From positions 1-64,000 of the forward strand of contig JAFUTH010000007.1 in NCBI GenBank assembly GCA_017484285.1: a DNA stretch of 64,000 nucleotides, written 5' to 3'. The stretch comes from Treponema sp. GTDB taxonomy: Bacteria; Spirochaetota; Spirochaetia; Treponematales; Treponemataceae. The notes below the pieces were generated by a model that did not search any database, was not told where the DNA came from, and worked only from the letters and a program-made list of their open reading frames with translations. The position numbers and the translations under genes were made by a program. This document shows, one piece after another, positions 52,928 to 61,598 of this stretch (within the stretch, counting starts at the first letter, position 1; each line of letters opens with the position of its first letter).

Positions 52928-55900
52928 ATGACTATTTCTGAAAGATGTGTAAATAAACCGACAACGACATTCCTCATCTTCTTGATGTCTGTCTTGCTCG
53001 GTATCTATTGTATTTTCAAACTGCCGGTCGACATGTTCCCGGAAATGGACTTGCCGTACATGATTGTGTACACCACGTACACTGGTGCCGGCCCAGAGGA
53101 AGTCGAGCAGAGTCTTACGCGAACGATGGAAAGCTCGCTTTCGGGACTTTCTGGTCTTAAAAAATTGCAGTCTCGCTCTATGTCGGGCTTGAGCTTGATT
53201 ATCCTTGAGCTTAACTACGGCACGAATCTTGACGCGGCGGCGAATGAAATCCGCGATAAAATCGATATTGTGCGCAGTTACTTGCCGGACGATGCAAGTT
53301 CCCCGATTACAATCAAAATGGATCCGTCGATGATGCCGATTATGTCGCTTTCATTGCGCGGCAGCCGAACGCCAGAGGAACTTCGCACGTATGCAGAAGA
53401 TGTCGTTCAGCCGCGATTGGAGCAGCTTGACGGCGTTGCTTCGGCGACTGTCTCGGGCGGACGGGAACGCTCAATCAATGTCGACATTCCGCGTGACCGC
53501 TTGGAAGCGTACGGGCTTTCTATTTCTACTGTGGCGCAGCTCATCGGCGCGCAGAACATTCAGTCTTCGGGCGGTACAATCACGTCGGGCGACACGAACT
53601 ACACGATTAAAACGAGCGGTAAGTATCAGTCGATTGAAGACTTAAAGAACACCGTCATTTCATACAAAGTCGGCGAGAGCGACGGATTCTCTGCCCCGCA
53701 GGTGCGCACCATCCGCTTGCGAGACGTTGCTGACGTGTACGACGGCTACAAGCGCGAGTCAACGCTGGCGTATCTCGACGGCGAGCCGTGTGTCGTTCTT
53801 TCGATTCAAAAGCAGTCGGGCAAAAACTCTGTCACGGCGGCAAAAAATATCCGAAAAGCGATTCCGTCTATCAAATCAGAGCTTCCGAGCGATGTTGAGC
53901 TTATCGAAACGTCAAACACGACGGACATCATTGAACAGACAATCGCCGAGGTCGTCAAATCGGTCGTTCAGGGCGCGTTGCTCGCTATCCTCGTTTTGAT
54001 TGTCTTCTTGCGCTCGCTCAAATCAACGATTATCGTCGGTCTTTCTATTCCGATTTCGGTCTTCATCACGCTCATGCTCATGTATTTCCAGGGCTTGACG
54101 ATTAACATGATTTCGCTTGCCGGTCTTTTGCTCGGTATCGGTATGTTGGTCGACAACTCAATCGTCGTTTTGGAGAACATTTACGCGTACCGTCAGCGAG
54201 ACGCAAAGCCGCGCGTGGCTTCAATCCTCGGCTCGCAGGAAATGGTCTCATCAATCACTGGCTCTACGCTCACGTCAATCTGTATTTTCGCGCCGATGCT
54301 CATGTTCAAAAAGACGCTCGGTATCATGGGGCAGATGTTCAACGATTTGGCGTGGACGATTATCTTCTCGCTCACGTGTTCATTGCTCGTCGCTATGTGT
54401 CTCGTGCCTGTTTTGACGTCAAAATACCTCAAAATCGACAAAGTTGACACCACGAAGAAGGGCGACGGCTGGCTCGCGGGATTTACATTCGCGCTCAACG
54501 GTGCGTTCAACAACTTCTTTGCGAAGCTCGACGAAAAATATGCGAAGGGTGTTGCGTTCGTCTTGCATCACCGAAAGGCGAGCATCCTCACATTGGTTGC
54601 GCTCTTCGTGCTTTCGTGCGCGTCAATCAAAGTCATCGGCTTTATTTTCATGCCGTCGTCAGCCGCAAATACGGTCTCGGTTGAATTCACGCTTCCGCAG
54701 GGAACGAAACTCGATATTACCGACGACACGATGCATGAATTCGAAAATCTTGCGTCACAAGAACTGGTCGGCGTAAAGTACACGACGATGACGGTCGGCG
54801 GCACGAGCATGCTTTCTTCCGGGGCTGAGACAAACACCGGCTCAATCACCTTTACGCTCTATCCGCCAAGCGAGCGACTTCCTGGCTACGACAACGAAAA
54901 ATCGGCAAAAGCCAAGCTCCGAAAGCACTTTAACGACTTCCCGGGAGTTGATTTGGCATTTGCGGCAAACGCAAACAGCGCGTCAAGCTCAAGCGACATT
55001 AATGTTACGGTCAAATCAGACGACTTGAATCTTGTGCGCGAATATGCGGCGATGGTCGAAAAAATGCTCAAAGAAAAGGGCGGCGACTACGTTCAGGAAG
55101 TTTCTTCTGACCAAGAGGACGGCTTGCCAGAAGCGACAATCCGTGTTGACCGCGACAAAATGTACGAATTCGGCTTGAACATTCATTCGGTCGGTGCGGA
55201 AATCAACGGCGCAATCAACGGAACGACGGCGAGCCGCTACACCGACAAAGGTAAGGACATCGACGTTATCGTGCGCCTCTCCGAGGCTGACAAAAAACGA
55301 CTCGACGACTTGGATTCAATCTCTGTCGTGAACTCAAACGGTCAGCGCATTCCGCTCTCAAGCTTCGCGCACTATGAAGAAACGACGGCGCCAGTCACGA
55401 TTTACCGCGAAAATCAGGCGCGAATCGTGCACGTTACGGCAAACCGCATTGACGGCATGTCACTCGGCGTGTGTCAGGAGGGCGTTAAGCAGCTCATCGC
55501 CGACAATATCCCGAAAGATGATGCGGTTACGGTTACGCTCGGCGGCTCAATGGAAGACGTCATGGAAGCGGTCACCAACTTCGGTATGATTATCATCATG
55601 GCGGCGTTCTTGGTCTTCGTCGTAATGGCTTCACAGTTTGAGTCATTGCTTGACCCGTTCATCGTTATCCTTACGATTCCGCTTTCATTCATCGGCGTTA
55701 TCATGATTTACGGTCTTACGGGCACGCAGCTCAACGTCGTCACAATCATGGGTATGCTCGTCTTGGTCGGCACAATCGTAAACAACGGTATCGTTTTGGT
55801 TGACTACACCAATTTGCTCCGAAAGCGAGGCATGGAGCTTGAAGAGGCGTGTATCGAGGCTGCCCGAAACCGCTTGCGTCCGATTCTCATGTCAACGCTC

Positions 55901-56227
55901 ACGACGGTTATTTCGCTCGCTCCGATGGCGTTCTTCCCGGGCGAAGGTTCTCAGTCAATGCAGCCGATTTCGCTCACGGTCTTCGGTGGCATGACATTCG
56001 GCTCACTCATGACTTTGTTCATCATGCCGACGATTTACTTCATCTTCAACAACCGCCGACTCAAAAAGGCTGAGAAGCTTAAGAGAAAGCAGCTCATCAA
56101 AGAGGGCAAACTTGACGTAGCCGAAGAAAAGCAGCGTCTCAAAGATGAAAAACGACGCGCGAAACTCGAGGCAAAGGCAGCGAAAGCCGCAAAAGATTTG
56201 GAGGAGTTCAAAAATGGGTTATCTTGA
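52928..56227 (+). CDS. RND multidrug efflux transporter (AcrB/HAE1 type)
   Basis: 1,099 residues: twelve membrane helices and two large periplasmic loops. N-terminus CVNKPTTTFLIFLMSVLLGI, porter segment GAGPEEVEQSLTRTMESSL, TM4 GIGMLVDNSIVVLENIYAY with the proton-relay Asp, and second-half GTIVNNGIVLVDYTNLLRKR. A proton-driven exporter of drugs, lipids or other amphiphiles; the substrate is unknown. The C-terminal tail of about 55 residues is Lys/Glu-rich and helical. Its last 14 bases overlap the PII-like gene. AGGAG Shine-Dalgarno. Confidence 0.95.
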   Translation: MTISERCVNKPTTTFLIFLMSVLLGIYCIFKLPVDMFPEMDLPYMIVYTTYTGAGPEEVEQSLTRTMESSLSGLSGLKKLQSRSMSGLSLIILELNYGTNLDAAANEIRDKIDIVRSYLPDDASSPITIKMDPSMMPIMSLSLRGSRTPEELRTYAEDVVQPRLEQLDGVASATVSGGRERSINVDIPRDRLEAYGLSISTVAQLIGAQNIQSSGGTITSGDTNYTIKTSGKYQSIEDLKNTVISYKVGESDGFSAPQVRTIRLRDVADVYDGYKRESTLAYLDGEPCVVLSIQKQSGKNSVTAAKNIRKAIPSIKSELPSDVELIETSNTTDIIEQTIAEVVKSVVQGALLAILVLIVFLRSLKSTIIVGLSIPISVFITLMLMYFQGLTINMISLAGLLLGIGMLVDNSIVVLENIYAYRQRDAKPRVASILGSQEMVSSITGSTLTSICIFAPMLMFKKTLGIMGQMFNDLAWTIIFSLTCSLLVAMCLVPVLTSKYLKIDKVDTTKKGDGWLAGFTFALNGAFNNFFAKLDEKYAKGVAFVLHHRKASILTLVALFVLSCASIKVIGFIFMPSSAANTVSVEFTLPQGTKLDITDDTMHEFENLASQELVGVKYTTMTVGGTSMLSSGAETNTGSITFTLYPPSERLPGYDNEKSAKAKLRKHFNDFPGVDLAFAANANSASSSSDINVTVKSDDLNLVREYAAMVEKMLKEKGGDYVQEVSSDQEDGLPEATIRVDRDKMYEFGLNIHSVGAEINGAINGTTASRYTDKGKDIDVIVRLSEADKKRLDDLDSISVVNSNGQRIPLSSFAHYEETTAPVTIYRENQARIVHVTANRIDGMSLGVCQEGVKQLIADNIPKDDAVTVTLGGSMEDVMEAVTNFGMIIIMAAFLVFVVMASQFESLLDPFIVILTIPLSFIGVIMIYGLTGTQLNVVTIMGMLVLVGTIVNNGIVLVDYTNLLRKRGMELEEACIEAARNRLRPILMSTLTTVISLAPMAFFPGEGSQSMQPISLTVFGGMTFGSLMTLFIMPTIYFIFNNRRLKKAEKLKRKQLIKEGKLDVAEEKQRLKDEKRRAKLEAKAAKAAKDLEEFKNGLS

Positions 56228-56540
56228 GAACATTAAAATTCACGCAGGCGTGCAGAAGCGGGTCGAAATCATCTTCTCGCAGGCTGTCGAAGAGGATTTC
56301 ATCGCCGAATTCAAAGAAAACGGAGTCGGCGCGAAATACACAAAGATGGCGAATGTGATGGGCGCTGGATTTTCAAACCCGCGCTTGGGCGACGCAATCT
56401 GGCCACAGCTCAACATGATGTACATCATCTATTGCAGTGAGGAAGATTGCGCGAAAATCATCGCCATTGTCGAAAAGCTCCGCGAGCAGTACATGGGCGA
56501 GGGAATCGCCTGTTTCGTGAGCGAATCAACCGAGGTGTAG
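56214..56540 (+). CDS. PII-like small regulatory protein
   Basis: 108 residues from ATG 56214, which has GGAGG about eight bases upstream within the end of the RND gene. A ferredoxin-like layout (VEIIFSQAVEEDFIAEFKEN, then CAKIIAIVEKLREQYMGEGI) resembles PII-related proteins found next to RND pumps and lacks the uridylylated T-loop Tyr. Translationally coupled to the transporter, so a regulator or sensor of the pump is likely. Ligand unknown. Confidence 0.75.
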   Translation: MGYLENIKIHAGVQKRVEIIFSQAVEEDFIAEFKENGVGAKYTKMANVMGAGFSNPRLGDAIWPQLNMMYIIYCSEEDCAKIIAIVEKLREQYMGEGIACFVSESTEV

Positions 56541-56543
56541 CCT

Positions 56544-57371
56544 ATGGCAATTATCACGCTGACACGACAGGCAGGCTCTCTTGGCGACGAAATCGGTATG
56601 CTCATCGCGCGCCGGCTCGGCTACACGTTCTTCGACAAAAAGGAAATCGAAAAGCGAATCATCGCGAAGGGCTTGCCCAAAGAAGATTTCGTAAAATTCG
56701 ACGAGCGAAAGCCGAAGCTGCTTGACCGATTCACCAAAAACCGCGACCGATACTTGAACTATCTGAGCATGGTGATTCTTGAAATCGCAAAGGAAGGCAA
56801 CTGTGTGATTATGGGGCGCGGCGCGTTCCTCTTTTTGCGGGACGTTCCGAGCCACATCACCGTCCGTTTTGTCTCAACAAAGCAAGCGCGGCTCAATCAC
56901 ATCAAGGAGATTACAGGCATTACGACTGACAAAGTTGCGCTCAAATTGATTGATGATTCCGACAAACGGCAGGCGGCGTTCTACAAGAGCTGTTTCCGCT
57001 ACGATTTGAACGACCATTCGCTCATTCAGGCGACGATTAACACGGCGATGATTCCGCCCGACATGCTTTGTGACATGTTTGTGGCTGGCATTACGAACAA
57101 TGTGCACAAGGAAATCGAAGAAGCCGGGCAAAAGAAAGTGTGCGAACTGATTCTTGCGCAGCAGATGACGAACAAGCTCATTTTTGAGCACGGGCTTCAC
57201 ATCGACGAGCTGTGGGTGCTGGTTGAAGACAAAAAAATCATTCTTCACGGCGTAACGAGTTTCCATGCAACCGTCGAGCGCGCCGAAATGATTCTTGAAA
57301 GCGAATACGCAGGCTACAAAGTCGAGTCAAAAATCAAATGCGTGCAGGATAACCGCTTCTCAAAAGCGTAA
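56544..57371 (+). CDS. Cytidylate-kinase-like family protein
   Basis: 275 residues. N-terminus ITLTRQAGSLGDEIGMLIAR takes the place of the SRQYGSGGREI P-loop of this family; NCVIMGRGAFLFLRD and VRFVSTKQARLNHI follow. The first glycine of the loop is changed (SLGDE), so nucleotide binding may be weakened. The C-terminal third extends beyond a cytidylate kinase and is unassigned. Function is not established for these stand-alone proteins; canonical Cmk is usually separate. It is the last gene of the efflux transcript. Confidence 0.8.
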   Translation: MAIITLTRQAGSLGDEIGMLIARRLGYTFFDKKEIEKRIIAKGLPKEDFVKFDERKPKLLDRFTKNRDRYLNYLSMVILEIAKEGNCVIMGRGAFLFLRDVPSHITVRFVSTKQARLNHIKEITGITTDKVALKLIDDSDKRQAAFYKSCFRYDLNDHSLIQATINTAMIPPDMLCDMFVAGITNNVHKEIEEAGQKKVCELILAQQMTNKLIFEHGLHIDELWVLVEDKKIILHGVTSFHATVERAEMILESEYAGYKVESKIKCVQDNRFSKA

Positions 57372-57408
57372 AAAAACAGGCTGTCTGAATACAGGCAGTC
57401 TGTTTTTG
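57370..57408. terminator. Bidirectional terminator between convergent genes
   Basis: AAAAAACAGGCTGTCTG / CAGGCAGTCTGTTTTTG stem with wobble pairs, A-run on one side and T-run on the other. Serves the cytidylate-kinase-like gene and dusB. Confidence 0.75.
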
Positions 57409-58413
57409 TTAGCGCAAGAATTCCTTAAAAATCGTCTTGTAATCAGCAACGCTCTCAGCCGCGACGATTTCTTTTCGCAAAGCCGCTCCGCCCTCAATTC
57501 CTTTTGAATACGCACAGAATCGCTTTCGGGCATCGCGGCAGGCGGCGAGTTCGCCCAAATCTTGAACAAGCAAATCAAGCTCCCGAAAGCCCGCGCGAAT
57601 CCGCTCTTCAACGGGAATCTCGGTAATCGTGCCTTTCGTGAGGAATTCGCGCGTTTTTGTAAAAAGGAACGGATTTCCCATTGCACCGCGCGCGAACATC
57701 ACTGCGTCAACGCCCGTCTCTTGGAGCATTCGCTGTGCGTCTTGGGGAGTGAATGCGTCACCGCTTCCGAACACGGGGATTTTTTGAGAGCCCGCAGTTT
57801 TTTCGGCAACGAAGTGCACAAGCTCTGCGAGTGCGTTCCAGTCGGATTTTCCTTCATAGCCTTGCGCCCGCGTTCTGCCGTGCATGGTAATCGCCGCTGC
57901 TCCCGCTTTGAGAGCCGCTTCTGCGCATTCTTTCCACGTGAGGTGTTCGGCATCCCAGCCCAAGCGGAATTTTACCGTAACGGGAACTTTTCCTTCCACC
58001 GCGCGCACAACCGCGCTCACGATTTTAAACAGATGCTCTGGGTCACGAGTGAGTGCGCTCCCCGCATTCGACTTGATGATTTTGGGAACAGGGCAGCCGC
58101 CGTTTATGTCGATGCACTCAGCGGTCGTTTTTTCGAGTACAATCCGTGCCGCAGCCGCCATCGTTTCGGGATTTCCGCCGAAAATCTGCACCGCGTACGC
58201 CTTTTCGTTGGGAGCGCGGCGCATGAGCAATTCCGTCTTTTCGTTGTTGCGCGTGAGCGCTTCGGAACTGACCATTTCGGTGTAGGCAAAATCCGCGCCG
58301 CAATCCGCGCAAATCGAGCGGAACGCACGGTCAGAATAGCCCGCCACGGGCGCGAGAAACAAATTCCCAGAAAGAGAAAGACTTCCGATTTGAACAGGGT
58401 GGTACAGGGTCAT
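57409..58413 (-). CDS. dusB: tRNA-dihydrouridine synthase
   Basis: 334 residues from ATG 58413; an in-frame start at 58434 falls in the terminator hairpin. FMN barrel: FLAPVAGYSDRAFR, catalytic Cys107 in INGGCPVPK, ITMHGRTRAQGYEGKSDW and FARGAMGNPFLF. It reduces uridine in the D-loop of tRNA with NADPH. The best match by motif is DusB. The C-terminal domain has the usual helical bundle. It lies downstream of tatD, separated by a composite terminator. Confidence 0.93.
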   Translation of the reverse strand: MTLYHPVQIGSLSLSGNLFLAPVAGYSDRAFRSICADCGADFAYTEMVSSEALTRNNEKTELLMRRAPNEKAYAVQIFGGNPETMAAAARIVLEKTTAECIDINGGCPVPKIIKSNAGSALTRDPEHLFKIVSAVVRAVEGKVPVTVKFRLGWDAEHLTWKECAEAALKAGAAAITMHGRTRAQGYEGKSDWNALAELVHFVAEKTAGSQKIPVFGSGDAFTPQDAQRMLQETGVDAVMFARGAMGNPFLFTKTREFLTKGTITEIPVEERIRAGFRELDLLVQDLGELAACRDARKRFCAYSKGIEGGAALRKEIVAAESVADYKTIFKEFLR

Positions 58414-58426
58414 AATTTCAAAAATG

Positions 58427-58542
58427 CCCCGCATGGAAGCGGGGTAAAAGCAAAGAGAGAATTTTCTGAAAGAAAATTCTCGTACGAATCAGAAAATCCA
58501 TGGAGCAAGGGCAATCGTTGTCGCCCTTGTTTGGATTTTCTG
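58427..58542 (-). terminator. Composite three-hairpin terminator after tatD
   Basis: In transcript order: CAGAAAATCCA / TGGATTTTCTG (58490-58542) with an inner CAAGGGC / GCCCTTG; GAGAATTTTCT-GAA-AGAAAATTCTC (58457-58481); CCCCGC / GCGGGG (58427-58444), followed by CATTTTTG on the minus strand. GGGGTAAAAGCAAAGAG links the last two hairpins. Confidence 0.8.
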
Positions 58543-58548
58543 TTCGAG

Positions 58549-59331
58549 CTATTCAGGCAAGCGGAAAATCTTGCAGCTGTTCGTCCAGAGAATCTTGCTC
58601 AGTTCTTCCAAATCAATTTCGAGCATTTCTGACAAAAAGCGCGCCGTTGAAGGAAGATACGCCGGCATTGCACGCTTGCGCTCACGGAATTCCGCCGGAA
58701 CCATGAACGGACTTTCAGTCTCGATTAACATGCGGTCGTGCGGAATGTTCAAAACCGTTTCGTGCAAGTTGCGTGCGTTGCGGTATGTAAGATTTCCTGC
58801 GAATGAGAAATAGACATCAAGCCCCGCGTCGAGACATTTTTTTGCGTAGGCAGCGTCTTCGCCGTAGCAGTGCAAAATCGCTCCTGCCGGCGGAATGCGC
58901 TCTTTTAAGATGTCGAACATGTCTTTGCCCGCGTCACGGCTGTGAATGATGACCGGCTTGTCGTACTTTTTGGCGATTTCGAGCTGAGTGATAAAAAGCT
59001 CCGTTTGCATGCGCTTGTCGCCGAACTGCTTGTAGTAATCGAGACCGCATTCACCCACGGCGACCACGTTCGGGAGCTTAAGCCCGTCTTCGATGGTCTG
59101 AATCCAGTCTTTGCCCGGATTAGTGACTTCGACCGGAGCGACACCAATGGCATGGTACACCCCCGGAACTGCTTTGATATTCGGGTAGACTTTTTTGAAG
59201 TCGTGGAGACTGTTATTAATGCTTACAATGCGCGTGACCCCGGCTTGCTTTGCTTGCTGAATAACGCGTAACTGTTCAATCGGGTCCTCATAAATGAGCC
59301 CGATGTGGGCGTGAGTATCAAAAAACTGCAT
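58549..59331 (-). CDS. tatD: TatD-family metal-dependent hydrolase
   Basis: 260 residues. Metal ligands His7 and His9 in FDTHAHIG, Glu in VAVGECGLDYYK, His in PVIIHSRDAGKD, His in ILHCYGEDAAYAK and Asp-type ETESPFM. Here ETE replaces the more usual ETD of the last ligand motif, so one metal ligand may be Glu. Expected to be a deoxyribonuclease or D-aminoacyl-tRNA deacylase-like enzyme. GGAAG Shine-Dalgarno. Confidence 0.92.
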   Translation of the reverse strand: MQFFDTHAHIGLIYEDPIEQLRVIQQAKQAGVTRIVSINNSLHDFKKVYPNIKAVPGVYHAIGVAPVEVTNPGKDWIQTIEDGLKLPNVVAVGECGLDYYKQFGDKRMQTELFITQLEIAKKYDKPVIIHSRDAGKDMFDILKERIPPAGAILHCYGEDAAYAKKCLDAGLDVYFSFAGNLTYRNARNLHETVLNIPHDRMLIETESPFMVPAEFRERKRAMPAYLPSTARFLSEMLEIDLEELSKILWTNSCKIFRLPE

Positions 59332-59577
59332 GGCTTTCTTCCAAAAATAGATATGATGATGAAGAGTCTTCGCGAAAACGAAGATTCACGTTTTAGAGTT
59401 AAACTCTTTTTCTCTTTGTACCGATAGAATAGCAGAGAAAATCGCACCTGTCAAATTAGATGTGTTTAAAATACTGCCCTGTTTGACACGGTTTCCAATA
59501 CTATGATATATTTCTAAGAATTACCAATAAATAAATTTTTAGAAATTATTAAAAGCCGAAAATTTGAGGTAAACAAA

Positions 59578-60600
59578 TTGGCACGAACAAGACGCTATAA
59601 AAAAATTGAAAAAAATGCCGTATCTTCTCTTCTTCATGGCTTGCAGACTCTGGTAAACGGTATAGGCAAATCTTTTGTAAAGATTTTTAAGGTCTGTGAC
59701 AGCAAACTTACTATCATGATAGTTCCACACGCACAGGGCAAAGTTATCAATTTCCGCACAAACGTTTTTGCGCTTGCGTTCGGAATCGTCCTCATCGTGG
59801 GAATCGTCTCTTCTTTCATCTACTTCAAAAAGCAGGATTCAGGTATTCGCGAGGAACTCAGCCGTTCCATGAAAGAAAACCGCGAGCTGCTCGCAAGCTT
59901 CGACGAACTCCGCGACGAAAACAACAACGTTCTGCAAACGGCAAAGCGATTCCGCTCATCTCTCTCTCAGACGCTCTCGCTTTTGGGAATCAATCAGTCG
60001 TCATCGGTTGCGAAGGCATCTGTTTCTGACAGCGACTTGAATTCTCTCTTTGACACGCAGGACACGGTGGCTGGCTCCACAAAAGAAGCCTCTGATATGC
60101 GTCAGCTTTCTTCTTACTTAGAGAGCGCGATTCAGCCAATCGAGCAGCTTGGAAAAATGCTTGAAAGTCAGGAAACGCTCTTTGCTGACATTCCGAACAT
60201 TTGGCCGATTCGTGGTGGTATTGGTCATGTTTCGCAGCCGTTCGGTCAGACAACGCACCCGATTACCGGCAACTGGTACATCCACAAGGGCTTGGACATC
60301 TCTACATGGCGTTCTGGCGACCCCATTTTAGCGACGGCAAACGGTCAGGTCGTTACGGTTGCCTATGACTCAGGCTTTGGCAATTACGTCATCATCAAGC
60401 ACAAGCACGGAATTTACACACGCTACTGCCACATGGCTTCAACGCGTGTCAAAAAAGGTCAGTTCGTCTCTCAGCGAGATGTCATTGGCTACATTGGAAG
60501 CACGGGAATTTCTACTGGTCCTCATCTCCACTACGAAGTTCATATTGGTTCTGATGTCGTTGACCCGGCAAAATACGTAAACATCAAAGTCTCAAAATAA
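59578..60600 (+). CDS. Membrane-anchored M23 (LytM-type) peptidase
   Basis: 340 residues starting at TTG 59578, with GAGGT nine bases upstream. A positively charged N-terminus, one membrane helix (about 61-82), a coiled-coil region, and a C-terminal M23 domain with zinc ligands His236 and Asp240 (HKGLD) and H316-x-H318 (GPHLHYEV). All ligands are kept, so it should be an active peptidoglycan endopeptidase in the periplasm. Directly upstream of a bactofilin gene, a pairing tied to cell shape in other curved bacteria. Confidence 0.93.
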   Translation: MARTRRYKKIEKNAVSSLLHGLQTLVNGIGKSFVKIFKVCDSKLTIMIVPHAQGKVINFRTNVFALAFGIVLIVGIVSSFIYFKKQDSGIREELSRSMKENRELLASFDELRDENNNVLQTAKRFRSSLSQTLSLLGINQSSSVAKASVSDSDLNSLFDTQDTVAGSTKEASDMRQLSSYLESAIQPIEQLGKMLESQETLFADIPNIWPIRGGIGHVSQPFGQTTHPITGNWYIHKGLDISTWRSGDPILATANGQVVTVAYDSGFGNYVIIKHKHGIYTRYCHMASTRVKKGQFVSQRDVIGYIGSTGISTGPHLHYEVHIGSDVVDPAKYVNIKVSK

Positions 60601-60603
60601 TAT

Positions 60604-61044
60604 ATGTCTTTTTTAACTGATAATATTTCAATTAAGACGATTATCGGATTAGGCTCTGCGATTTCGGGCGATGTTCATGCTGACGGTTTTATTCGTATCG
60701 AGGGTGACATCGACGGAAATTTGGAGTCAACAGGACATATCGACATTGGCAGAGAATCAAGAATCAACGGAAACATAACGGCTCATTCTGCGGTCATCGG
60801 GGGAATCGTGCTCGGTGACATTTACGCTCCCGACGGCATCAAACTTCTTTCTTCATCAGCGGTCATCGGCAACATCTCAACAAAACATCTTGAAATCGAA
60901 GAGCATGTCATTTTTCACGGGCATTGCATTGCTCTTAAGGATGAAACTGAATTCACGCAAGTTTTTGAGCAATTTTCAAATGAAGAAAGCATCCGCAATC
61001 GCGCTACAAAACCTACGCACAAAATGGAGAACAAGACGCTCTAA
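60604..61044 (+). CDS. Bactofilin
   Basis: 146 residues. A beta-helical core of short repeats (TIIGLGSAISGDVHADGFIR; GDIDGNLESTGHIDIG; GNITAHSAVIGGIVLGDIYA) flanked by short tails, typical of bactofilins, which polymerise without nucleotide. Probably localises the M23 peptidase encoded three bases upstream to shape the cell body. Its stop overlaps the YaaR start (TAATG). Confidence 0.93.
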   Translation: MSFLTDNISIKTIIGLGSAISGDVHADGFIRIEGDIDGNLESTGHIDIGRESRINGNITAHSAVIGGIVLGDIYAPDGIKLLSSSAVIGNISTKHLEIEEHVIFHGHCIALKDETEFTQVFEQFSNEESIRNRATKPTHKMENKTL

Positions 61045-61586
61045 TGGCTGACATTTCATCGGTAAACACGCAGCTCGGCACTCAGTCATTGTATTTTGCG
61101 GCAACACAGGCGGCTTCACAACAGCTTGCCCAACAAGCGAAAAGAACGGAAAAAAAAGAAAAATCTGCATTTGCGAACAGTTTGAGCAAGCATCAGGAAA
61201 CAGCGCAGCTTCTTTCAGAGGGGCTTCCCGTTGAGCTCGCGGGCATGAGCGAGGAAGAGGCGATTGTTTTTTTGAAAGACGCAATGGATATAGCGGGCGA
61301 CGAACTGAAATCACGGCAAAATCTTGAATCGATGGAAAAATATCGAAAAAAAGTGAGCCAATTCATGAAATATATTGTGAAAATCAATTATAATTTCATA
61401 ACGACCCGTGAACAAAAAAAATTGCGGAGCGGGCGGGTTATCAAGCCGATGTATCAGATTCAAATCATTGACCAAAAGTTGAATCAGCTCGCAACGGAAA
61501 TGCTGATTCTTCACGGCGCGAATTTGGGTCTCTTGGCAAAACTGGAAGAAATCAACGGCATGATAATCGATTTACTGGCAGACTAA
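61044..61586 (+). CDS. YaaR-family (DUF327) protein
   Basis: 180 residues, helical, with LSGLPVEL-like and EEAIVFLKDAMDIAGDELKS early and IKPMYQIQIIDQKLNQLATE and LEEINGMIIDLLAD at the end, matching YaaR. Function unknown. In Bacillus, yaaR lies close to yaaT (ricT), and here the RicT-like gene follows by 12 bases, so this is an old linkage. Confidence 0.85.
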   Translation: MADISSVNTQLGTQSLYFAATQAASQQLAQQAKRTEKKEKSAFANSLSKHQETAQLLSEGLPVELAGMSEEEAIVFLKDAMDIAGDELKSRQNLESMEKYRKKVSQFMKYIVKINYNFITTREQKKLRSGRVIKPMYQIQIIDQKLNQLATEMLILHGANLGLLAKLEEINGMIIDLLAD

Positions 61587-61598
61587 AGGACAACGATA

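Noticed and set aside
57562..58632. Long plus-strand open frame of 356 codons opposite dusB and the end of tatD
   Set aside because: Composition is rich in Arg, Cys, His and Phe with no family signature, and it covers the terminator element. It is the mirror of two clear minus-strand genes.
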